Source: Lumnitzera littorea (Eukaryota; Streptophyta; Magnoliopsida; Myrtales; Combretaceae). Taken from it: a stretch of DNA of 64,000 bases. Positions within the stretch are counted from its first letter, which is position 1, and each line of letters opens with the position of its first letter. The stretch lies in assembly GCA_024138015.1 (NCBI GenBank), contig JAMXBB010000008.1, positions 2,627,115 to 2,691,114 on the forward strand, written 5' to 3'. Made by a program: the position numbers and the translations under genes. Of the stretch, positions 45,850 through 58,789 are shown piece by piece. A model generated the notes under the pieces. It did no database searches. It was not told the DNA's origin and saw only the letters and a program-made list of their open reading frames with translations.

Positions 45850-48740
45850 AAATGTAAATTCAAGTAAGAATAATGAATGATTTGTTGGCTTAATGACAAA
45901 AAAAAAATTTAAATGAAAATTCGTAGTTTTACATATAAAACAATTTACAACAAAATTAATATCAATAGCAAATAATGCTTAAGTAAGAAAAGAATATATG
46001 AACCAATAAAAGATAATTAAATAAGAAAATTTATTTCATATATGACTTTATTTGTTGCCATCTGCCTCATTTTTATATGTCAAACACTTCAAATCTTTGT
46101 TTAATAAATGTTCAAATGAAATTTTTTACGGCCAAAAGTTTAAGTAAAAAAACTTACTAGAAATTATGTGTATTACTTTAAGAAATTCGAGTTATTGTGG
46201 CGAAATATTACAATGAGTTATGCTTTTGTGCCTTTTTTTTTTTTTTTTTTAGATTTCTTAGATAAAATGGGTTCATATTTGACCATTTTGCTAATTATTC
46301 ATTTTATTCAATTCCCTTCTAAACTATTCCTTATACCAAATATGACATAATTGTTATATATTAACCTTATATCGCATTACAAAAATACAAGTTAATATAA
46401 ATAATACTTTAAAAAAAATTGCTACTTTTTGTATTGAATTTTATCTTGCATATTCTATTTAGCGAAATGTTGTTGTAATAGGAAAAAAAAAATCTAATAA
46501 TTAGCTTGTTGTATTAAAAAAAAAATTGCGCAAAATCTGCAAAAACTATTTTGCCGCAATATTTTATTGTCATAACTTGTATTTCTTCTAGTATATATAT
46601 GTAATAAAATTATAAAAATTTATCACAAAGATTATTTAATAAAGCACTAACTTTTGAAATATTCCTTAGTCTTAATACTTCATCCCCATAAGAAATTGAG
46701 CATTTTTGCTTAATTAGTTTGTATAACCTTTTTTACAAAATCATCTCCCATATTTTAGTTAATAGGTTAAAACCACATTTCTTAAATTTAGTCTGTAATA
46801 TCAGTGTTTCTATTTCTAATTGGTCAACATTGTAGCATATGAAGTATTCCATTTTTTAAAACTAAATGAATTGGAAAAGAAAAAAAAAATAAAAAGAAAA
46901 GTTAACGCCAATATTGTGACAAAATGTAATAGAACCTTTTCATATTTGAACCTAAGTGTATATTTGAAAAGGTTTATGACTCAATTAACCAAAACAATTA
47001 TGGTTTAGAATTTGTAATGATAATTTTCCTTAATGATTTATTCTAGACATTTTTATTAAAGGAAAAGGGTCACATTTAAATAATACAATTTAGATCGACC
47101 CTTCTATATTACTTTACTAAACTCTTCAATTAGCCATACAGCATCAAGCACATTTGATCTCTAAGATTTAATAACATTTTTCACTTATTAATTTGGAAGA
47201 AAATCAGTGCATACATGGAAAAATTATTATAAATATATTATAAGTGTGTGCACCAAGCCCCTTCTTTGTAATATAATTTGTGGATACAAGAGTTAGAAGT
47301 TTAAAGACTCAAAAATTCATTATCACTCTATTTCTTAAAGAAATACTTGGAATGAAATATGTTATCCAAAACTTATGAGACTCATTTCAAAATTAAAATG
47401 TATATGTATTCTTTCTTAAAGATACTGCAATTGAAGCAAAAGGAAGAATCACATCCCCAATTTCTATGCTGATAATGATGGTTTTTTAGATATTCATATG
47501 AAATCAAGTACATTAAGGCAGAATTCAAAGAACATATTGGATGTTTTTACCAAGTCATCTGAACCTTTTTTTTTTTTTGTTTGATAGTTTTTTTTTTTTC
47601 TCTTGATAAATATTTATCTTAGAGAAAGAGTTTAATAACACTAACATGCCATTTGTTTTGATGAGCAGTGAACAAGTACCAATAATATTCTAATATATGA
47701 AAATATGGACCCATTATCCATAATATTAAATGTTATTAATATTTACTCATCATTCATTACAACGCATGACATGTTTGTACTAATTAGGAAACAACGCACC
47801 CATATAGAATAATCTACACTACTTAATAATATTTGTTATGAGGAATAAAGAAAATGAGCATAAAAATATCAAATAGAAAACATACAAATGAAAATATAAT
47901 ATGTATAATTTTCCTAACTTATTGTTACTCATAAAACTGATTATAATGTCAAATGAAAAAACTAAAAATATCAAGTTGAGATACAACATGTATAAACTAT
48001 ATAGAAAGGTGTTTAAATGCCTTTCTGATTGAGAACTATTTTGCTAACAGATTTAAGAAAGGGAGATGAGGTTGGAAAGACATAAATGAGTCAATCTAAT
48101 CATATTAAAATTTTTTCTTTCATAAATTTGAGTTGATATATACTTAGATGATTGACTTGAGTCTCGCTGTATGAATTAATAATTTTACACAGTTCATCTT
48201 GACTTTGTCTTTATAAATACATTTTGTTTTCGTGTCATAATATAAAAAGATTAGCAGAAAGGATTACTAATAAAATGTTATAAATTTCCTACAATTACTT
48301 ATATAAGCATTAACGAATTCCATCTTAATTATACTAAAAAATAAATAAATAAAAGAATAAATTCATATTTAGAATATCTAACACCATAATCTTTACCCCG
48401 ATCGCTTGTAAAACTACTATGATATAAAAGACTAGGATATTATAATAAACTTCTTTTACCTTATTATAGCACCTACTCGTTTTCACCCAAAAACAAAAAC
48501 ATTTCACCTAGATTATTTGAAAAAAATAAGAAAAAAAAAAGTCAATCTCCTATATTATATATGTAAAGTGTACTAAAAGGAAAAATATAAATACAAAGAT
48601 ATAAAGAAATAGTAAATAAAAAAAGGTAAAAAAAAAATGATAAGGTTAAAGAACTGCATTACCCCTATCATGTATTCATCTCAAAATCTTTATTAAACCA
48701 CTACTATCCGCATTGTGGATGTAAAATAATTAAAATAATT
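45850..48740. other. Intergenic, no gene seen
   Basis: Very AT-rich. Two segments, about 46185-46215 and 46545-46595, are partly inverted copies (gtggcgaaata / tattttgccgcaat, and gaaattcgagttat / ataacttgtatttc). They may be the ends of a decayed small DNA transposon of about 400 bases. No coding signal is found. Confidence 0.4.
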
Positions 48741-48744
48741 TTTC

Positions 48745-49045
48745 GAATATTTAAATAGAAGGAGTTACATACGTTGCTACATAAATCCATTTACACATAT
48801 TGCTTGCCAAAAGAGACGAAAAATAACAGATTGGCAATGTGCATTACTCTAAAAAACTTATTCCAAAATAATTGAGGTATGGAGAGATATTGTGGGGAAA
48901 AGAGAAAGAAAGATTTGGAGGAAAGAGAAAAAGTAAAAGCGACATATTTGTTCATTATTTATAATTTTAATAGATTATTTTAATGTCAATCTTTTTGTTA
49001 AATAATATCAAATAGAGGCTAAATAAGCAATTTTAAAGGAGAGAT
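48745..49045 (+). repeat. Dispersed repeat, shorter copy
   Basis: Same order and orientation as 41455-41995, lacking its 230-base central part. It ends near ttttaaaggagag. Confidence 0.7.
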
Positions 49046-49814
49046 ATAAGTGGCGGTTATTTAAGCCCTTATTCGCTTTAATAATACTAGCAAATGATGC
49101 ACATGTATAGTGTATGCAAAAAATACAAAAAAAAAATCTTAGACTAAAAAATATAGAAGAATGTCGATAGTATATGTTAGTAAAATCAAAACTGTAATAA
49201 ATTTTCTAAAAAAATCCTTAAAAATGTTGGTCAAATAAAAAATGTAATAAATTTTCTAAATAATAGCAATATTTGCCAATTAAAATAATGAACAAATAAA
49301 AGAATAGTAACATTATAAGTAATAGAAAATAGTAATTGTATAATTGGATGGGGTGGTTGAAAATTTTGTAAGATGTGTTTGATTTGTTTTATTAACTATC
49401 ATATCAATGCATCTAATGATTAAAACTATAAGATATTAAATTATTAGTTATAGGTAGTTAAAAGAAGGTTTTCTCTTTAATATAAAAGATAATATAGATA
49501 TAGATAATGAGACATAGCAAACCTGAAGATGAATTTCATTATATGAATATAATATAAGAATGTGAAGTGAATGGCTTTAGTATCAATTTCCTAGAAAAAG
49601 TTTTGACCATATAACCATTCTAACAGTTTCTATATAAAGAAAATAAAATATACAAGAATGATTTGATAAGTTACTTAATGAGAGCATAAAGGGTAGTATT
49701 GTAAATGCAATATTGAAAAACTATGATTTTTTACTAAAGAAATCAAACTCCCCTCATTCCTTTTAATATAGATATAAAACAATGAATTAATGAGACATTA
49801 TAAGTCATTCATTT

Positions 49815-50115
49815 ACTAGGAAATTGGATACACCTCCTCTGTAACAAACCATAATCAAGAATCCATACTAGAACCAAGAGAATAGAGAGAGAATTTAAGG
49901 AATAGATAGAAAAGGAATGTAGAAAAATGTCTATTCCCCTACAAAAGTAATATAACTAAGTGTTTGTATAAGCTTGTTAAGAAACTAAACTACCTATCTT
50001 AACAGCCTAACTAAACTAATGAATGAGAAAGCAACAATTGGAAACACAGCTAGAAAATGAAAAATATAAAGCTAACTTGGAAAAAAATAAATAAAAGAAA
50101 TATAATAATCTAACA
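49815..50115 (-). mobile_element. Ty1/copia 3' LTR
   Basis: It matches 58468-58785 over its length (aaattggatacacctcctct, then tagaacca, then aatgtctattcccctac, then atataataatctaaca). The left edge has lost the tgtg start. On the minus strand the LTR begins TGTTAGATTATT at 50115. Two partners of about 300 bases bracket a minus-strand copia polyprotein, so this is the 3' LTR. Confidence 0.85.
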
Positions 50116-50125
50116 TCCCCCGCTA
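50116..50125 (-). other. Copia polypurine tract
   Basis: The minus strand reads AGCGGGGGA directly before the LTR start TGTTAG, as expected for a plus-strand primer. Confidence 0.75.
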
Positions 50126-50247
50126 AGTTGGCGACAAATGAAGAGCCAACATAAACCTAAGAAAAATAAACTAACTTTCAGATGAAGACTTTGTACACAA
50201 ATTTGCAAGTTAAAGCTTTGTTGGTACATGAACTATTGTAAGTAGCC

Positions 50248-51640
50248 CTAATGCAATGTGGTCATGTACAAAATGCACATCGATATCAGTATGTTTATGC
50301 AAGCGTGATGATAAGGATTGTTGGTAATCAATATAGTAGACTTATTATCACACTTCATTTGAATTGGAAGAGAAATAGGAATATAAAGGTTGCACAATAT
50401 ATAAGGAGTCCACAAAACCTCTTTTGTTGTTGATGCAAAGCTGCAATACTTAACTTTAGTCGACAACGTGAACACCATGCTTTGTTTTTTTCATTTTCCA
50501 TGATACCAATGCTAATCCCAAGAATATACATTAGTAGCTAATCAACTTACGATCAAACAAATTTACTACCCAATCAAAGTCTGAATAGCCATGAAAGGTA
50601 GGAGTATTTGTGGCCAAGTAGAACAAACCATATGATAGATTGCCTTTCAAATACTTTAACACATGTAAAGTAACATTGTAATGTGTGATGTACAGTTTAG
50701 ATAGAAATCTAAAACTCATATCTAGCTGAGTGAAGTTCACATTAGAAAGTTTGCGAACTAGACATCTATAAACAATAGGGTCACTTAATAACTTTCCTTA
50801 GTAGTCATCAAGTTTAATGCCACTAAGGAGTAGCGTCTTGGACGGTTTTGAAGTTATCAATCTAATTTCTTATAAAAGATCTAAGAGGAACTTCCGTTGG
50901 TTGATCAAACACCCTACATCAATTTGGCATAGTTCCAAACCAAGGAAATACCTTATTAATCCAAGGTCTTTAATGGTAAATGCATCATTCAGCTTTTGTT
51001 TTAAAATAGAAATCATGTTAGAATTTGATCTAGTAATCAAGATATCACTACGTAAAGCAACAAAGCCATAAAACCATCGGTAGATTGCTGCACAAATAAT
51101 GAAGTATCATGCTTAGGTTGGCTATAGCCTATAGACATGAAAAGCCATGAAAGCCGTGAAATCTCAAGATTCCATTATTGAAAAGCTTGTTTCAATCCAT
51201 ATAGAGACCTCTTCAATCAACAAACTTGGTTTAGCAAGGCTTTGGCATAGCTTTTTGGTGGTTTCATATAAATTTCTTCATTTAGATTACCATGAAGAAA
51301 AGCATTATTGACATTAATCTAATATAAAGGCTAAGAATAAGCTACTACCATAGCAATGAAAATCTAAATAGTGTTTAACATGGCTATAGGTGAAAAAGTA
51401 TTATGGAAATCTTCTCCTTCAACTTAGGTATAACCTTTTAAAACTAACCTAGCTTTATAGTGCTCAACACTACCATTTAGCCTATATTTAACTTTGAAAG
51501 TCCATTTTCACCCAATCAGCTTCTTACCATGAGTAGTGATGTCAACTCCCATGTATAGTTAGATTTTAGTGCATTTTACTCCTTATGTATGGCTTCTTGC
51601 CACTCTTTATGTTTAATAGCTTAAGGGTAATTAAAAGGCT
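50248..51640 (-). pseudogene. Ty1/copia reverse transcriptase and RNase H remnant
   Basis: Blocks run from right to left. Near 51470-51510 is 'WTFKVKYRLNGSVEHYKARL', then about 51370-51440 'LVLKGYT' and 'FSPIAMLNTI', about 51290-51340 'NAFLHGNLNEEIYMKPP', and about 51180-51230 'LYGLKQAF'. Frame 50531-50740 has VLKYLKGNLSYGLFY and GYSDFDW, the start of RNase H. Frame 50248-50478 has MKCDNKSTILI, like the CDN.AAI block. This is the copia RT-RNase H order. Multiple stops and shifts are present. It ends about 120 bases before the polypurine tract. Confidence 0.88.
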
Positions 51641-51879
51641 CTTAAATTGTCAAGATATTGACTAAAGAGACAATATGGTCATGAGGATAATGGTGAAAGA
51701 TTCAAGGTTAAGCAAAGGGTATTTGGTAATGGATGAATTCTAATTAGCAAAACAAGTGACTATGGACAGGTCTAAATGGATTGTATGAACAAAATCTCTA
51801 AGCCTAGTAGGTGGACAAGTGACTCTAAAAGACCTTCAAAGTGGTTCTTGATTATTGATAGACTGACTAGCAATGTTAT

Positions 51880-53240
51880 TCAAAGTGGTTCTTGATTATT
51901 GATTATTGAAGGCAAAAGCGATTCTAACTCAAAGAAAAATTGTGTAGGAGCTCTATTAGAAATAGATTGTACTAGATTATGACAAGTAGATTGAGGACTA
52001 GATGAAGAATTATCCAACATAGCATATTTCCACATAGTGACCTTTAAAAGGGAAAACATCCTCAAAGAAAGTGACATCCCTACTAACACTAATCTTTTTT
52101 GTATTATGATTATACACTTTAAATCTTTTTTGTCCATTGACATAATCAAGAAAGATGCAACTAGATGCCTTAGGATCAAATTTATCTCTTTTTAGCCCTA
52201 AATATGCTACAAAAACAAAAACAACCTATGACCTTAAGATTATCATACATAGGAGGTTTGTGAAACAACTCATATGGAGTCTTCCAACCTAGGAGTTGCA
52301 TAGGCATAATGTTTATGAGATGTATGGTTGTAAGGATACATTCTCCTTAAAAAATTTTAGGTAAATTTACATGGATCCTGAGAGCTATAGATGTTTCTAA
52401 TAAATGCCTATGTTTCCTTTCCACTCTCCCATTTTGTTGTAGAGAATAAGGTGTAGTAAGCCAATGTATGATTCCATGAGAATGAAAAACAACTTGATAA
52501 TTTCTAGAAATAAATTCCCCACCATTATTTTTCTGAACTACGTTAGGAGTTACTTGAAATTGATTGATGAAATATTTGAGAAACTGCATAAGTATGGAAA
52601 ACACTTATGACTTATGATGTAATAGGTAAGTCCATGCAACTCTTGTGAAATCATCCACAATGGTGATTAAAAGATTAGCTCCACACAAAGAGGAAACATG
52701 ATATGGTCCGCATATACAAGATGAAGAAGTTCAAATGCAAAAGAAGCCTTGCTAAACCTAACTTGAAATGGCATTCTATGAAACTTAGCTTACTGACAAG
52801 TACAACACCTAAAATCATTAAAATTGAAACTCTTACAAAGTTTTAAATGTTGCAATTTTGAAACTAAGCTATGTCTTAATTTTTCATGAACTACTATAGA
52901 TCTCTATTCAACAAAGAATTAGAACTATTAACAATAGGTCTTAAAGACAACAAACTAGAATTACTAACATTAGAATTGAGAACATACAATCCATTCAAAG
53001 CTTGCCCTATAGCCACATCAGTTTTAAAAGTTAGGTCCCAAAAATAACAAGATTGAGAGTTAAAGTTTGCTTATAATGGTTCATAGAGAAGAAGTTTATG
53101 AATAGATAAGTGACTATAAGAGAATTGGGTAACAAACAGAACATGTGACAAGGTAAGGAAGTCAAAAAGCTTAGTTTTCCCTATTTTATTTAAGGAGAGT
53201 GTAGTTCTGTTAGGTAATTTGATGAATATTGGATTATTCA
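51880..53240 (-). pseudogene. Ty1/copia pre-integrase and integrase remnant
   Basis: From right: about 53110-53170 has LSHVLFVTQFSYSHLSIHKL, and about 52980-53060 has GQALNGLYVLNSN. About 52800-52900 has the H..L.H...C..C pre-integrase pattern (LRHSLVSKL, CCTC). About 52620-52740 has LITIVDDFTRVAW with an integrase catalytic Asp. Frame 52347-52604 has NGGEF and PYSLQQNGRVERKHRHLLE, the last core blocks including the catalytic Glu. 51880-52179 is the linker after the core. Stops occur between the blocks. It lies upstream of RT on the same strand, in the copia order of integrase before RT. Confidence 0.88.
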
Positions 53241-53244
53241 ATTA

Positions 53245-56200
53245 TGCATCTTTGAGAACAAACATATGGAGAGACACCACAACAAAGCGAACAAAAGGAA
53301 ACAAGAAAAGCAAGTAAAGTCCAAGCAACTACCAACTAGATATGACTAACAATTGATCCTATTTGACTTACAATTCATCGGATATGACTCACTAGTCCAA
53401 ACTGAAGGATCACTTGCCACTACTCCTTGCTAAACAAAATAAATAAGAGTTGAAAAGTAGTGAAAACACTAGGGTTGCCCGTAGGAAAACTTAAGCAAAA
53501 TTTTGATAATTGAAGATGATGTTTGCATATAATTAAGTGGGGGTTTATATACTCGTCCACTAGGGTTACTTTATATGTGTGAAAAGACAAAAGGGTATTC
53601 TTATAATTAGGTTACATAAAACATACTAAAAAAGGGAAAAGAGACAAAGAATATTCAGTACAGAAAGTAAAAAATCCTTTTAGAATGTTATGCTAAAAGG
53701 TCCGTGTCTTAAAGTAGCTGGACGTCAAAAATATAGTACATCTTACGCCCCAAAATCGCAAAGTCACAACAGTCTCGCCATGTAAACCAACCTATAACAG
53801 TGGCTATCGTACATAAGATCTATATAAGGCGTCGACGACTCCTCGTTTTGAAGTAAACAGTTCAACTAAAATTTTTAGCTAAAATTTACAATAGAAGTAA
53901 AATCTTAAGTCATATATATATAATTACATCCACATTATCATAGGATTCCCAAGAGATCCTACATAATATAGTAGTTGACTAATATACATATCATATATCA
54001 GTTCTTTATCTTAAGGATACTAGCAAGACTTAAAATAAGACTTGATCTTTTGCCAATAGATCATCCCTCCCTATAGCTTTAAAAGAAATTTAACCTCTGG
54101 GTAATTGTATCACGGCATCACAAATCAAAAGTCAGGACCTGCAAAAAAATCTATGTAGGTATGAGCAACTATAGCTCAATAAGTTGAATTAGAGACTCAC
54201 GAATGTATACAAGTACAATCAAAGTTATCAAGCAATTATTTTCATGAAATGCAACAAACAAGTGCCATCACACAACATAGTCCGGTCCGTTGTGAAATTA
54301 GAATAATTTCACCCGCTCTAATCTGGGTTGAGGAGTTTTCATGTTATGTGATAGTTCACAACCAAACACAGGTTTATGCAATTAAGACACTGTTCCTCCT
54401 AAGACTATCCTTCAAACCAATGCCCTCATCCTTAACGCGACCTTCTCTCCTGCCACTTAGTTCGACTAAGGATAAGGAAAAGACCAATTTGCTATCCAAA
54501 GCTATCTTTTTCGAAGGTATTAGTGTTTGGTCGGAGAATCTTAATGATCCCCTACAGGGTTGCAATACATGTCTTTTTAGGGTATTTAAGTCGATTAAGA
54601 TTATATTCGATTTAGGCTGACCAAACAATTCCATACCACAACGATCACATCAGTCATCAAACATAACATAGATTTTAACACAAAATCAGATATACATGCA
54701 CATGCATAAGACTACTTACAATCGCAATCACACACAAAATTAAGTCTCCGAGTACTCCAAAATACAACGAAGCATTAAACCCAACTTACTTGAAATCCTA
54801 GGTCGCTTAACCACTTATCGTAGGTTGACTCGTCTCCGTGTGTCATATAATATAAATACACTCATTTTAGTACTCATACTTAGATGATACATATTCTAAG
54901 TTAGGATTCAACTTAATTCTCCTTATATACTTATCATTTACTAATAATTCATCTTACGTTAGTTCGAGGTTCGACTTCTGAATCCGATTCTAGTTACAAG
55001 TTCTAATTCAACTTCAACTACGAGTAATCCTAAAATACATTTCGAATCTTAATGTGAAATTAATCATATTAAGCTTGAGTATCCTAATATCATGTTAGGT
55101 CTTAATTTAGTATTCTAACCCACTCAATACACTCTAATCCTGATTAGTGTACCGGATTTACTCTCGATGTGAGAAAATTTTACAATTTTTGTATAATTAC
55201 CTAAAATTAATTTTTGTACCAAATTTAATATGTACTGATATTATTATTATATTATCAAATTTAACCGATTATTTCATATTTATTAAAATTTCAATTTCAT
55301 ATATTACTAAATTACTCACAATTACTATATAATTCCCATATTAATTACAATTAACACTCCAAATGCTAGGATTTTATTTCCACATCAAAGATTAACATCT
55401 TTAAACATCTAATTACCTTCTAAATCAGTAATTAATCATTTAATTACTTAATTAATCTAAAATTACTTAGTTTTCTCATCATTTTAAGGCTAAAAAATTG
55501 CTTAAAAATTTTGAAAATTAATTTTAAAGAAATGGCTTCATAGCACTGTTCTATATCAGTTAAATATTCTACAGAAAAATTTTAAGCTCCAAACTACACT
55601 CCTAAGCCTATTTATTTCAAATTCTAAATATACTCGGTTTTGTCCAATTTCTTAATAACCTTATATTTACAGATGTAATTAAACTTAATCGCTATTTTTT
55701 CTTAAATTTACATATAATAAAACATCATAATAACAAATTTCATAATTTTCTAAGCAGAATTAATAATTTTAAGAAATTTTGCAAAATCGAATGAGATTTA
55801 GGACTCACCTGACTCTTGAGTTTCTAGCCACCAGCGATGGCCTAGGGGTGGTCGATCGATCCAAACGCTGGGTTTGGAGTGAGGTGATGGTTTAGTTCCA
55901 GGTGCTAGTGGCTCGGTTCCAAGTGATGGTGACCCATAGGTTTAGCTTAGTTACCCTAATTGCACAAATTTGAGAAATTTTTTCCTAAAACCCTAATTTC
56001 TCTCCAATTTTCAGTTCTCTCAATTTTTTCCAACTCCCAACAAGCCAAATGAGCTCAGAGAATTTTCTTGCTATTTATAGATCTATAAAGGAATTTTAGA
56101 GTATTAATTAGACAAAATTTTTAGCTTATCATCTTCCATTTTTACCTTTTAAGTGTTTGATAGTGATTGGTCAAATTTTTTTCTTACTTTCCCTAGTTAC

Positions 56201-57045
56201 TACGACTTGATCTGGAGCATTCCCCATTCCCTTGATTTTTTTTCTGATTTTTTAATAAGTTTCTTTAATTATTTAGCAATTTTTTAGCTAATTTTGGGCA
56301 ATTTAGGTAATTCACATATTTCTATCTACACATAAATACATGTGAAGTACAAATAAACACTCCTATATATTATTTAGGTCATTCTATGATTTTTAGTATC
56401 CATATAATTTATTTCTAACAATTTATTAGTTATCGGAATGCATTTTACGTATTTTCAATAAATAATGAGTAATATAGTTAAAATTTGAAAATTTTATATT
56501 CTCTTATTTTATTACTTATTTTCTTAAATTCAAACATATAGGGTCACTTTTGCTAATATTTCTAGCTTTAATTTATAATTTAGGTTTGATCGGATCATTT
56601 AACCAATCGACTTAAATTTTGTGTAATAAGTTCAATTCTATGGTTACTTAGCTTATATTTAGAATTTACAGTACAAATGTAGACAAAAAGAAGAAAAGAG
56701 AGTTTGCAATCAAGGGTCGACTTGATTTGGATCAAGTCTGTCCTTAGTTAATCAGTCACTAATGAATATTCGCCTCAGATTGGGGTCGGGTTCTGGTTGG
56801 CTCGATAGCTCGGCTTTGGACAATTGTCAAGACTGGTATGTTTGAATGTTGTCAAGATTAGGGTGTGGCTATTTAGCAGGTAAGCATACCTGCCCTAAGG
56901 GTCGACACATTTGCTTGGCAATTCCAGAGATTATGTTGGTGCATAAGAGAGCTCGGTACCCAAGTCAATAGTAACGTAAATCATGAATGTCAGAATAGGA
57001 ATTCTCGTTCAAGATGAGGCTACTAGCAATTATCCTCCTTATGAG
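53245..57045. mobile_element. 3.8-kb insertion within the copia element
   Basis: Copia homology stops at about 53240 (pre-integrase) and resumes at about 57049 (protease). The block between contains the third long gypsy LTR (53741-56640), about 500 bases of other sequence on its left with a gggtttatatactcgtcc LTR-like promoter, and about 400 bases on its right without recognised features. Exact insertion ends and target duplication are not resolved. Confidence 0.6.
53741..56640 (-). mobile_element. Long gypsy LTR (copy C)
   Basis: It is collinear with copy A. 53741-53880 corresponds to 10432-10570, 54250-54600 to 10945-11280, 55480-55610 to 12380-12510, and 56530-56620 to 13435-13520. A TATA box lies on the minus strand at 56072-56079. 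The right end is worn, and I cannot fix it better than about 20 bases. The 123-codon open frame at 54249-54620 lies in non-coding LTR sequence shared with copies A and B. Confidence 0.7.
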
Positions 57046-57048
57046 TCT

Positions 57049-57237
57049 TTAGAGTCCTCGAGTTCGACTGCATGTAATCAGTCTAGGAAGTTGATTCCTA
57101 TCATTCAAAGTCTCAACATCAAACAAGACGTTTATAGGGGGTATGATATGTTTTGAGGCCTTTGTGTCTATCAACCAAATATCCTTCTTATTACAAGCAA
57201 CATTAAATAAATAAGAGTTATCATGAGGAGACAGCAA
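57049..57237 (-). pseudogene. Ty1/copia protease remnant
   Basis: The minus frame reads IWLIDTKASKHI, matching the W.(L/I)DSGA..H copia protease motif. The active-site D-S/T-G has become D-T-K, so the catalytic glycine is lost. A stop follows the block after about 20 residues. It sits between the gag remnant and the nested insertion. Confidence 0.8.
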
Positions 57238-57479
57238 TGTACCTACTTATGCTACATTCACCATAACAAAAGTATCTCTTTCTTTCATCAACTTGAACAT
57301 TTCTTAGCAAACTTATTGTAGAATCCATTTATCAAGTTGATTAGTAGGATAAGGATTACCTATACTAGTAGTTAGTGCTTCATCAAGTGGAGTATCAATT
57401 AAAGCAACATCCCAATCAACAAATTTAGAACTCAATTCTACTGCATTAACAGATTTACTCTTATTTGCAATCTTCCTAC

Positions 57480-58310
57480 CTTTATACCAATTAGGATAGC
57501 CTACATGCTTAAACTAAGATTCCATAGCATATCCTTCTGACTTACAATATCTGTAAACCAAACCTTTCTTGAACTTCTTCCTTTCAGCTAAGGACCTGTT
57601 CAGAAAATTAGTACTAGAACCAAATTGTGCAGTCAGCTTATCAACATGAAAGGCCAAAACATCCTGATCAATATTTAACAATCTTGAGACCTGATGTCGT
57701 TTCTCTAATTGTTGTATAAGGTAGTAAGTACAGTTAACTAAAGGAAGCGGCTCCATGGATAGAATTTGATTCCTAATACCTCCATATGCTTCATTCAAGC
57801 CCATCATAAATTGCAATAACTTATTTTATGACTCAAATTCAACAATTTTCTCTTTGAGTGCACATGTACAATACTCCATTCTACCGCATTCACAAGTAGG
57901 ACATGAATGCAATTCCTAAAGTTCTAACCAGCAATGCTTCAACTTATTAAAGTATGTACTAACTGATTGATTGTTCTACCTTAGGTTCACTATCTCTTGT
58001 TAGATTCGAAAGATTAAAGGACCATTCACCATGCCATACTGTTCCTTAACCTCCTGCCATGATTCATAGGTTAATGTAGTGTATAAGAAATTTTAAGACA
58101 TTTCATTTACCATGGAATTAAGAAGCCATGATCTAACCATGTAATCATAGCAATTCCATTTAATTAGATCTATTAATCATTATTCAGGTTTTATAATTAA
58201 ACCATCAACAAAACCTAATTTGACTTTTACGCCTATTCCTAATTTCATTGATTTACTCCAAGAAATATAGTTTGTGCCATTAAACATGATGTTCCTGATG
58301 CACATTCCAA
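57480..58310 (-). pseudogene. Ty1/copia gag remnant
   Basis: About 58170-58300 has FNGTNYISWSKSMKLGIG and then GFVDG, the N-terminal copia gag block. Frame 57514-57816 has LNEAYGGIRNQILSMEPLPL (the L...Y...R.QIL.M.PLP block) and ends in YRYCKSEGY, a worn CCHC zinc knuckle continuing with GYPNWYKG near 57490. Stops are present. It is directly downstream of the 5' LTR and primer site. Confidence 0.85.
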
Positions 58311-58455
58311 GACTATCAAATCCAGCAAGATACTATGGATCGGCTATAACTATATCCACTTTGATTATTCATATTCAATTATGAAAATTGGATTGTTTGT
58401 AGATTACAAACCACTAAGAGTAGTAGAATGATCAAATACCTTATATGCATTCAAC

Positions 58456-58467
58456 GCTCTAATACCA
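58456..58467 (-). other. Copia primer-binding site, iMet type
   Basis: The minus strand reads TGGTATTAGAGC, one change from the initiator tRNA-Met complement, abutting the LTR end (...TTTGCACA). Confidence 0.85.
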
Positions 58468-58785
58468 TGTGCAAATTGGATACACCTCCTCTATAACAAA
58501 TCGTAATCAAGAATCCATGCTAGAACCAACAGATAGAATGAAGAGAATAGAAAGAGAATTCAAGAAACAAACAAAAAAGGAATGTGAAAAAATGTCTGTT
58601 CCCCTACAAAACTAATATAACTAAGTTGTATTTATACAAGTTTGTTAACTAACAAAACTACCTATCTTAATAGCCTAACTAACCTAATGAATGAGAAAGC
58701 AACAGCTAGAAGTCCAATTGGAAAATGAAAAATATAAAGCTGACATAGAAGAGAAAATAAATAAAAGAAATATAATAATCTAACA
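58468..58785 (-). mobile_element. Ty1/copia 5' LTR
   Basis: This 318-base LTR runs from tgtgcaaattgg to aatctaaca (TG...CA termini on the minus strand as TGTTAG...GCACA). It matches 49815-50115. The two copies differ by roughly 12-15% by eye including small indels, so the insertion is old. The outer flank at 58786-58790 is ctatg; the left flank shows a partial match (cta) only. Confidence 0.88.
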
Positions 58786-58789
58786 CTAT

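Noticed and set aside
54249..54620. 123-codon open frame
   Set aside because: It lies within LTR copy C; the homologous segments in copies A and B are not open in this frame.
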